The position numbers and the translations under genes are program-made. Source: Candidatus Limnocylindrales bacterium (lineage in GTDB: Bacteria; Desulfobacterota; Binatia; UBA1149; CAITLU01). Taken from it: a DNA stretch of 64,000 nucleotides. The stretch lies in the NCBI GenBank assembly GCA_035571835.1, contig DATNBU010000011.1, positions 124,001 to 188,000 on the forward strand, read 5' to 3'. The stretch's first letter is position 1. Every line of letters starts with the position of its first letter. Positions 1 to 8,449 of this stretch are shown piece after piece. Below the pieces are notes generated by a model that was given only the letters and a program-made list of their open reading frames with translations, was not told where the DNA came from and ran no database searches.

Positions 1-1262
1 CGTACGAGCTCGGATTCGTCGGAGGCACCGACACGCACAACGGCGTTCCGGGTGCGGTCAGCGAGATCGACTACGGTTCGATCGGCTTCAGCGGCGTCGC
101 CGACTCGGAGCCGGCCTTCATCCTGGCCGAAGCCACTCCGCCTTCGAAGATCCAGTCGAATCCCGGCGGCCTCTCGGTCGTGTGGGCCGAAGAGAATTCG
201 CGCGATGCGATCTTCGCGGCCCTGCGCCGCAAGGAGACGTACTCGACGAGCGGCACGCGCCCGATCGTGCGCTCGTTCGCCGGACGCTACCCGCTCGACC
301 TCTGCACCAACGGCGAGAATTTCGTCGCGGAAGGTTACGACAAGGGCAAGCCGATGGGCGGCGACATCGGTCCGGTCCTCGGCAAGGAGTCGCCGCGCTT
401 TGCGGTCATGGCGATGATGGACAACGGAACCGTCGAGCGTCCCGGCACGCCGCTGCAGCACATCCAGATGATCAAGGGCTGGATCGACAACGGTGAGACG
501 TTCGAGAAGGTCTACGAGATTGCCGGCAATCCCGAGAACGGCGCCGGCGTCAACGAAGCCACCTGCGAGGAAACGAATTCCGCGAACGGATTCCCGACTC
601 TGTGCACGGTCTGGGAGGATCCCGATTTCGATCCGGAGCTTCACGCGTTCTACTACGTGCGCGTCCTCGAGGATCCCGTCTGCCGTTGGAGCAAGCGGCT
701 GTGCAACACGCTCGGTGTCACTTGCCCGATCGATTCCGAAGATCCGTACGCCGAGTGCTGCGATCCGCACATTCCGACGACGATCCAGGAGCGCGCGGTG
801 GCATCGCCGATCTGGTACCACCCGGACCAGCTGGGCATCACCAAGGCAGCGGTAAAATTCGGCAAGGACGGCGGCGACGATCGCCTGCAGATCCAGGCGT
901 TCATTCCGGAGTCGCCGGGCGGCCTCGACCCCGCGGCCGACGGCATCACGCTGACGCTGCGCGACGACGCGACGGTATGGACCGCCGTGATCCCGGCCGG
1001 AGCCATGACCGTCAAGAAGCCCGGCTTCTTCCAGCTCAAGGACAAGGAAGGAACGCACGGCGGCGTGACGGGGCTGTCGATCAAGGTCTCGAAAGGTCTG
1101 GCGAAGATCAAGGTCAAGACCGGAGACCTCGACCTGGCAGCCATCGAGCGTGACCCCGACGTACCGACGACGCTGACACTCGATCTGACGAGCGGCGATT
1201 ACAGCTCGACGACCGTAAGGGAATGGACCTACGAGGCCCCGAAGCTTACCGTCGCATTCTGA
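1..1262 (+). CDS. DUF3604 domain protein, 5' end cut by window edge
   Basis: The frame is open from the left edge, so the start lies outside; 419 residues are visible. Near the edge are GGTDTHNG, then NPGG, VWAEEN and RKETYSTSGTR, the signature of DUF3604, a PHP/metallohydrolase-like family of unknown substrate. Roughly the last 140 residues form a separate beta-rich module (VKFGKDGG, then KDKEGTHGGVTGL) that resembles the C-terminal modules of three other exported proteins in this window, so export is likely although the signal peptide is out of view. The next gene begins 40 bp before this stop, and DUF3604, parvulin and HupE/UreJ run as one overlapping unit. I remember these three families co-occurring elsewhere, but cannot check it here. 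Function unknown. Confidence 0.85.
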   Translation, partial: YELGFVGGTDTHNGVPGAVSEIDYGSIGFSGVADSEPAFILAEATPPSKIQSNPGGLSVVWAEENSRDAIFAALRRKETYSTSGTRPIVRSFAGRYPLDLCTNGENFVAEGYDKGKPMGGDIGPVLGKESPRFAVMAMMDNGTVERPGTPLQHIQMIKGWIDNGETFEKVYEIAGNPENGAGVNEATCEETNSANGFPTLCTVWEDPDFDPELHAFYYVRVLEDPVCRWSKRLCNTLGVTCPIDSEDPYAECCDPHIPTTIQERAVASPIWYHPDQLGITKAAVKFGKDGGDDRLQIQAFIPESPGGLDPAADGITLTLRDDATVWTAVIPAGAMTVKKPGFFQLKDKEGTHGGVTGLSIKVSKGLAKIKVKTGDLDLAAIERDPDVPTTLTLDLTSGDYSSTTVREWTYEAPKLTVAF

Positions 1263-2257
1263 TCTCCCGCCTCCAAAGATTGCTCCGCGCTCCGGCCCTG
1301 CATTTTGCAGTGGCCGGAGCGCTGTGTTTTTTCGCGTCGACCCGGTTCGAGACGGTCGCGTCCGATGCGTCGGTCGCATCGCCCGCATCGCGGCGGCTCG
1401 TCATCGACGCGACCCGCATCCGCGGATTGCAGCGCGACTACCGCCTCGCCAACCACGCGTCTCCGACCGAATCCGAGACCAGAGCGCTCGTCGCGGACCT
1501 CATCGACGAGGAGATCCTGTTTCGCGAGGCGATCGCGATGGGGTTCGACAAAGCCGACCGCTCGATCGGCTGGCGGCTCGTCCAGAAAATGCGCTACCTC
1601 GGCGAAGACGCCGGCGAGGACGTGACGACGCTCTACCGGCGCGCGCTCGCGATGGGCCTTCACAAGTCGGATCCGGTCGTCCGCCGCATCCTCGTCGAGA
1701 AGATGCGGCTGATCATCGGGCACTCCGGTCCGAAGCCCACCGATGCGGAGATTGCCGACTGGTTCGCCGCGCATCAGAGCGAGTACGGACAGGCCGCGCG
1801 CGTGACGTTCCGTCACGTGTTCTTCGACAAGGGCAGGCGCGGCGCCGCTGCTGCGGAGCAGGCCGCGCAAGCCGCAGCTGCCGAAGCTGCAGGGCATGGC
1901 GTCGAGATCGCGAAGTCACTTCATGGCGATCCGTTCGTGATGGGCACCGATCTTCCGTCGCAGGCTCGCAAGGATCTCGAAAAGCTCTTCGGCGCGGCGT
2001 TCGCCGACCAGGTGCTCTCGCTGCCCCAGGGTACGTGGAGCGGGCCGGTGGCCTCGGCATACGGCTGGCATCTGGTGTGGATCGAGAAGCGCTTCGACCC
2101 GCGCATTCCGGCGCTTGCCGAAGTGCGATCCCGCGTCCTGAAAAGCCTCGAGGCATCGCGCCGCGATCATCGCGTCGCCGAGTACCTGGCGCGCGTGCGG
2201 CCGGCTTATACGATCGAGGTCGACGAGGCAGCGATGCGCGGAGAGAAAAATGGCTGA
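1223..2257 (+). CDS. Parvulin-type (PpiC) peptidyl-prolyl cis-trans isomerase
   Basis: 344 residues from ATG 1223. A hydrophobic segment near residue 25 (FAVAGALCFFA) is probably a membrane anchor or uncleaved signal, placing the enzyme outside the inner membrane. A helical region full of charged residues follows, then a parvulin core from about residue 190 (VTFRHVFF, GDPFVMGTDLP, LPQGTWSGPVASAYGWHLVWI). Parvulins isomerise prolyl bonds and help fold exported proteins. The ATG start overlaps DUF3604 by 40 bp; TTG 1280 (LLRAPALHF) is an alternative that removes the overlap. The stop overlaps the HupE/UreJ start by 8 bp, so the three genes are probably translated together. Its client could be either neighbour, but that is inference. 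Confidence 0.88.
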   Translation: MDLRGPEAYRRILISRLQRLLRAPALHFAVAGALCFFASTRFETVASDASVASPASRRLVIDATRIRGLQRDYRLANHASPTESETRALVADLIDEEILFREAIAMGFDKADRSIGWRLVQKMRYLGEDAGEDVTTLYRRALAMGLHKSDPVVRRILVEKMRLIIGHSGPKPTDAEIADWFAAHQSEYGQAARVTFRHVFFDKGRRGAAAAEQAAQAAAAEAAGHGVEIAKSLHGDPFVMGTDLPSQARKDLEKLFGAAFADQVLSLPQGTWSGPVASAYGWHLVWIEKRFDPRIPALAEVRSRVLKSLEASRRDHRVAEYLARVRPAYTIEVDEAAMRGEKNG

Positions 2258-3305
2258 GCGTCTGGCGTCTCGTCGCCGCACTGGCGCGCTCCCGACTCGC
2301 GCAGGCGAGCGTGGATGGCGATGCGTCGTTGCGGCACTCGTCGTCGCCGTGATGTCGCTCCCGGCCGGTCCGCGCATCGCGTCGGCGCACGCGCTCGATC
2401 CGGTGCTGTTCGAGCTCGACGAGCGCGCCGACGGCAAGATCGACGTCACGTGGAAGGCGCCGAACGCCAAAGTTCCGGGCCTCGACCTGGTCCCGATCCT
2501 GCCGCCCGAGTGCAAACGGGAAAGCGCCGCCGCCGACGTCAACGAAGAGGACGCGACGATCTCGCACTGGGTGCTCGACTGCGAAGGCGGCATCGTCGGA
2601 CGAACCGTCGGGATCGCGGGGCTCGAGAGCACCGACGCGCTGCTGCGCGTGAGCCTTCGCTCGGGCGCGGTCGACCGCCGCGTGCTGGGCGCGGATCATC
2701 CGACCATCGTCATCGCGGCGCAGCCGACGCGCATGGCGGTATTCCGCGACTATGCGCGGCTCGGCATCGAGCATATCGCCACCGGCATCGATCACCTGCT
2801 GTTCGTGTTCGGCCTGCTGCTGCTGGCCGGCGGCACGCGGCTGCTGCTCGCGACGATCACGGCGTTCACGCTCGGGCACTCGGTCACGCTTGCGCTTGCG
2901 GCCCTGCAGATCGTCACCGTGCCGCAGGCGCCGGTGGAGGTCCTGATCGCGCTGACGATCTACATCCTTGCCGTCGAGCTCGCGCGCCCTGCGCGGCCCG
3001 GAGGCACGATGCTGCGGCGTCGTCCGTGGGCAATGGCGTTCACGTTCGGGCTCCTGCACGGTCTCGGCTTTGCCGGTGCGCTGCGCGAAGCGGGCCTGCC
3101 GCCGAACGACGTGCCGCTGGCGCTCGTCTCGTTCAACGTCGGAATCGAGATCGGGCAGCTCGCGTTCGTGGCCGTTGTGCTTGCCGTGCTCGCTGCGCTG
3201 GCATCGGCGATGCGGTCGTTGCCGGCGTGGACCGCGCGAATTCCCGTCTACGCGATGGGGACCGCGTCCGCGTACTGGATCTTCACGCGCGCTGCGGCGC
3301 TCTGA
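2250..3305 (+). CDS. HupE/UreJ family membrane protein
   Basis: 351 residues. An N-terminal signal-like segment (ALVVAVMSLPAGPRIASAHA) precedes an exported domain of about 130 residues. Then comes a multi-helix C-terminal domain with the HupE/UreJ motifs: GIEHIATGIDHLLFVFGLLL, TLGHSVTLALA, FGLLHGLGFAGAL and FNVGIEIGQLAFV. The conserved His/Asp pairs in these helices are thought to bind or pass nickel or a similar metal; HupE and UreJ are nickel permease-like proteins. No hydrogenase or urease gene is nearby, so the substrate here is unknown. Translation starts inside the end of the parvulin gene (8-bp overlap). It converges on menE with only 21 bp between the stops and no visible terminator hairpin. 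Confidence 0.87.
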   Translation: MAERLASRRRTGALPTRAGERGWRCVVAALVVAVMSLPAGPRIASAHALDPVLFELDERADGKIDVTWKAPNAKVPGLDLVPILPPECKRESAAADVNEEDATISHWVLDCEGGIVGRTVGIAGLESTDALLRVSLRSGAVDRRVLGADHPTIVIAAQPTRMAVFRDYARLGIEHIATGIDHLLFVFGLLLLAGGTRLLLATITAFTLGHSVTLALAALQIVTVPQAPVEVLIALTIYILAVELARPARPGGTMLRRRPWAMAFTFGLLHGLGFAGALREAGLPPNDVPLALVSFNVGIEIGQLAFVAVVLAVLAALASAMRSLPAWTARIPVYAMGTASAYWIFTRAAAL

Positions 3306-3326
3306 CGTTCGGGCTCGCTGCAGCGA

Positions 3327-4772
3327 TCAGGCGCGCTTTCGCAGCAGCTTGCCGGTTGCGTTGCGCGGAAGATCGCCGACCACGCGCACTTCGCGCGGAA
3401 TCTTGTAGGCCGCGAGGCGGCCGCGGCACCAGCCGCGGATTTCATCCTCAGGCGGCGGTACGCCCGTACGCCGGAGCACGACCAGCGCAACGATTTTTTG
3501 ACCCCACTCGTCGTCCGGTTCTCCGATGACCATGCTTTCGGCAACGTCGCGATGCTCTTCGAGCACGCGTTCGACCTCGTTCGGCGAGACGTTTTCTCCG
3601 CCGCTTACGATCAGGTCGTCGAGCCGCCCGGAGACCTCGAGCGCACGATCTTCACCGAGCCGTCCGATGTCGCCGGTTGCGAGCCAGCCGCGTCGGAACG
3701 CCGCGCGGTCCGCAGCCGGATTGCGCAGATAGCCGCGTGCCACGCCGGGTCCGCGAACGAGGATCTGTCCCCAGCCGCCGGCGTGCTCGCCGTTCTCGAT
3801 CGGCTCGATGCGGATATCCACGCCGTCGAGCGCCTTGCCGGTCCTACCCTGCGCCGCGTAGATGCTGCCCGGTTCGCCTGTTGCGATCTGCGAGCATGCC
3901 TCGGTCATGCCGTACGTGGCGGCGACCGGCAGGCCGCGGTCGAGTGCGCGCCTTGCGAGCACGGCCGGCAGTGCTGCACCGCCGACGAGCACCGCGCGAA
4001 CGCGCGCCGACACGTCGAACGTGTGCTCGAGAACGCGGTGGAGCATCGTCGGCACGAGCGAAATCATCGTCGCGTCGCCGCGCGTAAGGACAGCGGCGCA
4101 GCGTGCGGCATCGAATCCGTCTTCCAGGACCACGGTGCTTCCTTCGAGCGCGGAGCGCGCGAGGATCGAAAGCCCACCGACGTGGAAGAGCGGCATCGTG
4201 GCAAGCCACGTATCGCCGGCGCCATGACCGAGCCGCCGGCGCGATCCGTCGGCGCTCGCCGCGAAATTGGCGTTTGTCAGCACGACTCCCTTCGGCGCGC
4301 CGGTCGTTCCGGACGTAAACACGACGGCAAGAGCGGCGTCCCCGTCGATGCGCGCCGGTACGCAGGACGATCTCGCTCCGGCGCGCGCGACGTCGGCGAA
4401 AGAATCGACAACGCGGACGTCGCCGGGATCCGCTCTCTCGCCGGAAATCGTATCGACGAGCAGTCGCGGCAGCGCATGCGAAAGGATCCGTTCGGCTTCC
4501 GGCCGCGCGAGCCGGGTATTGACGGGCAGCATCGCGGCGCCGAGCCGCTGCACGGCATGGAGCGCGGCGACCATCTCGGGCGACGGCGCGCTGCGCACGG
4601 CCACGATGTCCCCGCGACCGACACCGAGGCGCGAAAAGCCCTCTGCAAGCGATTCCGCGCGCGCCGCCAGCGATGACCACGAGATACGTTCGCCATCGCA
4701 GCAGAGCGCAACGTCGTCCGGACGCTCGCGCGCACGATCCGCGAGCCACGGCGTCTTGAGAGCGGCCGTCAT
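3327..4772 (-). CDS. menE: o-succinylbenzoate--CoA ligase (MenE)
   Basis: 481 residues, an adenylate-forming enzyme that activates o-succinylbenzoate with ATP and CoA, the fifth step from chorismate to menaquinone. Visible motifs are the P-loop FTSGTTGAPKG, then MPLFHVGGL, the YGMTEACSQIAT block, the TGDIGRL hinge aspartate region and the C-terminal catalytic lysine in PRNATGKLLRK. The size fits MenE and is shorter than most fatty-acyl ligases. The assignment rests on the operon: its ATG overlaps the menC stop as ATGA (4769-4772). It is the last gene of the unit and converges with the HupE/UreJ gene. Confidence 0.93.
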   Translation of the reverse strand: MTAALKTPWLADRARERPDDVALCCDGERISWSSLAARAESLAEGFSRLGVGRGDIVAVRSAPSPEMVAALHAVQRLGAAMLPVNTRLARPEAERILSHALPRLLVDTISGERADPGDVRVVDSFADVARAGARSSCVPARIDGDAALAVVFTSGTTGAPKGVVLTNANFAASADGSRRRLGHGAGDTWLATMPLFHVGGLSILARSALEGSTVVLEDGFDAARCAAVLTRGDATMISLVPTMLHRVLEHTFDVSARVRAVLVGGAALPAVLARRALDRGLPVAATYGMTEACSQIATGEPGSIYAAQGRTGKALDGVDIRIEPIENGEHAGGWGQILVRGPGVARGYLRNPAADRAAFRRGWLATGDIGRLGEDRALEVSGRLDDLIVSGGENVSPNEVERVLEEHRDVAESMVIGEPDDEWGQKIVALVVLRRTGVPPPEDEIRGWCRGRLAAYKIPREVRVVGDLPRNATGKLLRKRA

Positions 4773-5854
4773 GCGACGTCGACGCCGAGTCCGGGCCCGC
4801 GGACGTCGGCAGCTGCGGTTGCCGCGTCGCCGTCGTCGAGAAAGAACAAACCGCCGAGACCGATCGCAGAGGCCGCCTTGCCGCTGCGGTCGGCGACCGC
4901 CGCTGCCACGTGAAGCGCCGCCGCGCGGCCGACCGGCCCTTCGATCGAATCGGTCACGACGACGTCGATGCCGGCGCGCTCGGCGACGGCGGCCATCGCG
5001 ATTGCGGCGAGCGGCCCTCCGACGCGCTCGAGCTTGAGAACGAGCACGCGGAAACCACCCCGCCCGATCGCGCGCTCGAGGTCACGGATCTTCACGATCG
5101 ATTCGTCGAGCGCGACGAGCGATGAGCGCTCGAGCTCCGCGACGCAGGCGGCATCCCGCAGCGGCTCCTCGACGAGCTCGGGCCTGCTTCCGGCAAGTCG
5201 ATCGAGCGCATGCGCGGCTTCGCCCACGCCCCACGCGCCGTTGGCATCGAGGCGGATCGACGCGAGCGGGCCGATTGCAGCGCGCACAGCGCTGACACGG
5301 CGCACGTCGAGCTCGAGATCGTCCGCTCCGATCTTGATCTTGAAACAATCGAAACCGCGCGCAGCAAGGCGCGAAGCTTCGCTCGCCATCGCAACCGGCG
5401 CGGCCGCAGCGAGCAGCGCGCTGACCGGCAGCCGGCATCGATCCGCGCAAGCGCCGAGCAGACGCGCCACGCTCAGGCCCGAGCGCCGCGCTTCGATATC
5501 GACGAGTGCCGTCGCGAGCGACGACCGCACCGCCGACGCGCTCGCCTGCACGAAACTGCTCGCCGCGAGGTCTTCGGCGAGCGGCTTGCCGGTGCAGATG
5601 CTGCGGACCAGTGTGTCGAGCTGCGAATCGGTCCGGTCGGTGCGTTCGGCCGACAGCCACGTCACGGCGCTGGCCTCGCCGAGCCCGCAGGTGCCGTCGT
5701 CGCTGCGCAGCCGCAGCACACGGACGGACCGTGCCCGCACGACGCGGTCGCGACCTTGCAGAGGCTTTCGAAGCGGCACTTCGCTGCGCAGGACCTCGGC
5801 ATCGACGATGCGGCCGCGAAACCGCATCGGCGTTTCCGCGGTGGCATCCGGCAT
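4769..5854 (-). CDS. menC: o-succinylbenzoate synthase (MenC)
   Basis: 361 residues from ATG 5854, an enolase-superfamily enzyme that dehydrates SHCHC to o-succinylbenzoate. Superfamily residues are in order: the KxK pair in CFKIKIG, the metal ligands in RLDANGAW, VEEPL and VALDESI, and the second-half lysine in VLKLERVGG. The frame stays open upstream into menA, but ATG 5854 lies 5 bp after the menA stop and gives a normal N-terminus (MRFRGRIVDAEV soon after), so the longer ORF is rejected. The stop overlaps menE's start. Confidence 0.92.
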   Translation of the reverse strand: MPDATAETPMRFRGRIVDAEVLRSEVPLRKPLQGRDRVVRARSVRVLRLRSDDGTCGLGEASAVTWLSAERTDRTDSQLDTLVRSICTGKPLAEDLAASSFVQASASAVRSSLATALVDIEARRSGLSVARLLGACADRCRLPVSALLAAAAPVAMASEASRLAARGFDCFKIKIGADDLELDVRRVSAVRAAIGPLASIRLDANGAWGVGEAAHALDRLAGSRPELVEEPLRDAACVAELERSSLVALDESIVKIRDLERAIGRGGFRVLVLKLERVGGPLAAIAMAAVAERAGIDVVVTDSIEGPVGRAAALHVAAAVADRSGKAASAIGLGGLFFLDDGDAATAAADVRGPGLGVDVA

Positions 5855-5859
5855 CGCGA

Positions 5860-6765
5860 TCACGCGGACACTGCGATCGCCGCAGCCAGCAGCGCGCCGA
5901 AAACGAGCTGGAGCCGGGCGGTCTCTGCGAGCGATGCGTTGAGCGCTGCTCCGTGCCGCGTGCGAACGCCGTTCACAGCGCGCCACGCGAGTGGCACCGC
6001 AGCAAGCGGCAGGAGCATCGGCGGTCCGAAGCGCGCAAGGAGCAGCAACGGCCACGCCATCGATGCCGCGACCAGCAGCAGGTACTCGATGCGCGTCCGG
6101 CGGTCGCCGATGCGAACCGCGAGCGTCCGCTTGCCGGCCGCAGCATCGGTCGGAATGTCGCGCAGGTTATTGACCGCAAGGATCGCGGCCGCGAGCAGCG
6201 CAATCGGAACGGACGCGACGAGCGCGCCCGCGTCGACGGCAAGCCGCTGCAGCCAGACCGTTCCGGCTACCGGCACGACGCCGAAGAACAGGAACACGAA
6301 CGCGTCGCCGAGCCCGAGCGATGCGAGCGGTCTCGGACCGCCGGCGTACGCCCACGCGCAGACGAGCGACGCGACGCCGGTCACGAGAATGGGCATGCCG
6401 CCGCGCACGACGAGTGGAATCCCGAGAAGCGCCGCGATCGCGAGCACGACGACGAACGCGCGTCGCATCTCCGCCGCCGAGATCAGCCCTGCCTGCACGG
6501 CGCGCGTCGGCCCGAGCCGCGCGTCGGTATCGATGCCGGCTTCGGCATCGAAGCAGTCGTTCGCGAAATTGACGCCGACCTGGATCGCAAGCGCCGACAG
6601 CACGGTCGCGGCTGCGATCCATGCATCTCCGGCGCTGCGTGGCGGAGCGAGCGCGAGGCCCACGACGATCGGCACGATGCTCGCCGTGAGCGTGCGCGGC
6701 CGCGCGGCGAGCCACCAGTGCTTCCAGCGTGCGCGGCCGCCGGCGAGTGCGCGTGTCGCGTTCAT
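5860..6765 (-). CDS. menA: 1,4-dihydroxy-2-naphthoate polyprenyltransferase (MenA)
   Basis: 301 residues, a UbiA-superfamily integral membrane enzyme that joins the polyprenyl chain to DHNA, giving demethylmenaquinone. The first Asp-rich motif is NDCFDAEAGID near residue 70 and the second is NLRDIPTDAAAGKRTL near residue 205. About eight hydrophobic segments alternate between and after them. MenA is preferred over other UbiA enzymes because the gene lies between menB and menC and starts with the typical W..AARPRTL..SI.P...G. The stop is 5 bp from the menC start. Confidence 0.93.
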   Translation of the reverse strand: MNATRALAGGRARWKHWWLAARPRTLTASIVPIVVGLALAPPRSAGDAWIAAATVLSALAIQVGVNFANDCFDAEAGIDTDARLGPTRAVQAGLISAAEMRRAFVVVLAIAALLGIPLVVRGGMPILVTGVASLVCAWAYAGGPRPLASLGLGDAFVFLFFGVVPVAGTVWLQRLAVDAGALVASVPIALLAAAILAVNNLRDIPTDAAAGKRTLAVRIGDRRTRIEYLLLVAASMAWPLLLLARFGPPMLLPLAAVPLAWRAVNGVRTRHGAALNASLAETARLQLVFGALLAAAIAVSA

Positions 6766-6786
6766 CGGTACGGGGCGGCCCGCGAC

Positions 6787-7605
6787 CTACGGCAGGCGCC
6801 GGAACTTCGAGAAATCCGGCGGCCGCTTCTCGACGTACGCGTTGCGACCCTCCTGGCCTTCCTCGCTCATGTAGAACATCAGCGTGGCGTTTCCGGCGAG
6901 CTCCTGGATTCCCATCTGGCCGTCGAGCTCGGCGTTGAACGACGACTTGAGGCAGCGAAGCGCGAGCGGGCTCAGCTCGAGCATCTCGCGGCACCACTGG
7001 ACGGTCGTCGACTCGAGCTCGGCGAGCGGAACGACGGTGTTGACGAGACCCATCGCGAGCGCTTCGGCGGCATCGTACTGCCGGCAGAGGTACCAGATCT
7101 CGCGCGCTTTCTTCTGACCGACGATGCGCGCGAGATAAGACGCGCCGAGGCCGCCGTCGAAGCTGCCGACGCGCGGACCGGTCTGACCGAAGCGCGCGTT
7201 GTCGGCGGCGATCGTCAGGTCGCAGACGACGTGCAGCACGTGACCGCCGCCGATCGCCCAGCCTGCGACCATCGCGACCACGGGCTTCGGAATGCTGCGG
7301 ATCAGCCGCTGCAGGTCGAGCACGTTCAGCCGCGGCACGCCGTCCTTGCCGACATAGCCCTGGTCGCCGCGCACGCGCTGGTCGCCGCCGCTGCAGAACG
7401 CGTTACCGCCTTCGCCGGTCAGGATGATGACGCCGATCTCTTCGTCCTCGCGCGCGCGTGCGAACGCATCCAGCAGCTCCATGACCGTCTGCGGGCGAAA
7501 CGCGTTGTGGACTTCCGGCCGGTTGATCGCGACGCGGCCGATGCCTTCGGCTTTCGCGAACGTGATGTCTTCGTACGGGCGGATGGTCTGCCATGCGATG
7601 GTCAT
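6787..7605 (-). CDS. menB: 1,4-dihydroxy-2-naphthoyl-CoA synthase (MenB)
   Basis: 272 residues from ATG 7605, a crotonase-fold ring-closing enzyme that turns o-succinylbenzoyl-CoA into DHNA-CoA. MenB hallmarks are present: AFCSGGDQ (oxyanion region), [20 protein letters not shown], then [12 protein letters not shown] and the C-terminal [17 protein letters not shown]. The longer reading from 7623 overlaps menH by 11 bp; 7605 is preferred because GGAG lies 12 bases before it and the gap to menH is then 7 bp. A dedicated DHNA-CoA thioesterase (menI) is not in the operon, so that step must be served from elsewhere. Confidence 0.94.
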   Translation of the reverse strand: MTIAWQTIRPYEDITFAKAEGIGRVAINRPEVHNAFRPQTVMELLDAFARAREDEEIGVIILTGEGGNAFCSGGDQRVRGDQGYVGKDGVPRLNVLDLQRLIRSIPKPVVAMVAGWAIGGGHVLHVVCDLTIAADNARFGQTGPRVGSFDGGLGASYLARIVGQKKAREIWYLCRQYDAAEALAMGLVNTVVPLAELESTTVQWCREMLELSPLALRCLKSSFNAELDGQMGIQELAGNATLMFYMSEEGQEGRNAYVEKRPPDFSKFRRLP

Positions 7606-7612
7606 GTCCGAT

Positions 7613-8449
7613 TCATTCTCCATGGGCGTGGTGGTGCGCATCCGCACCGTGATGCGCGAGGAATTCGTCGACGATCGCGAGGTACTCGTCGGGCTTTTCG
7701 AGGTGGACGTTGTGGCCGGCGCCCTCGACGATCACGAGGTGGGCGTGCGCGAAAAGCGGCTGCATCGCACGCGCGATGGCGACATAGGCATCGTCGAGCG
7801 CGCCGGCGATCAGCAGCACCGGCGCCGTGATCTTGCGGACGTGATCTCCGAGCCAGTGCTGCGCACCGGTTCCGGCATGGCGGATGCTTCGCGCAAGCGC
7901 TTCGGCATCGCCGGCCAGGCGGCGCGCGCGCTGGTCGGCGCGAACCTTGTCTGGGAGCGCTGCCTGCGATGCGAACAGCGGGTGCTGTTCCCACGCGGCA
8001 ACGAACGCCTCGAGACCGCCGCGCGTGAGGCTGGCCGCGCGGGTTTCGTCTTCGAGGCGACGCGCGGCGCGCGCGGCCTCATCTTCGATTCCGAGTGATC
8101 CGCTTTCGAGGATCAGCGATGCGACGCAGCCCGGGCGCGTGACGGCGAAGTACAGCGCGATGCGCGCGCCCATCGAGTAGCCGATGATGTGGCCGGACGT
8201 CGATTCGAGCGCTTCGAGGACCGCTTCGATGCGGTGGCACGCCGAATCCATGCTGCAGTCGGCGTCTTCGCGTGCTTCGGCCGCCGGGCCGTGCCCGGGA
8301 AGATCGAACACCGCCACGCGCCGACCGCTCTGGAGCTTCGACGCGATCGCGTGCCAGTCATCCTTGCAGCCGAGAAATCCATGCAGCATCAGCACGGGAA
8401 TGTCGGCGCCGGCATCTTGGGATTTTTGAGGATCGGTCTCTGCCATCAT
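7613..8449 (-). CDS. menH: SHCHC synthase, alpha/beta hydrolase (MenH)
   Basis: 278 residues, an alpha/beta-hydrolase fold protein expected to eliminate pyruvate from SEPHCHC and give SHCHC. HGFLG (residues 23-27) forms the oxyanion region, the nucleophile Ser92 sits in GYSMGAR, and the distal triad fits GALDD and GAGHNVH (His near 255), the usual MenH layout. The start ATG overlaps menD's stop as ATGA (8446-8449). The C-terminus is His-rich ([13 protein letters not shown]), which looks incidental. The operon position makes MenH much more likely than a general esterase. Confidence 0.9.
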   Translation of the reverse strand: MMAETDPQKSQDAGADIPVLMLHGFLGCKDDWHAIASKLQSGRRVAVFDLPGHGPAAEAREDADCSMDSACHRIEAVLEALESTSGHIIGYSMGARIALYFAVTRPGCVASLILESGSLGIEDEAARAARRLEDETRAASLTRGGLEAFVAAWEQHPLFASQAALPDKVRADQRARRLAGDAEALARSIRHAGTGAQHWLGDHVRKITAPVLLIAGALDDAYVAIARAMQPLFAHAHLVIVEGAGHNVHLEKPDEYLAIVDEFLAHHGADAHHHAHGE

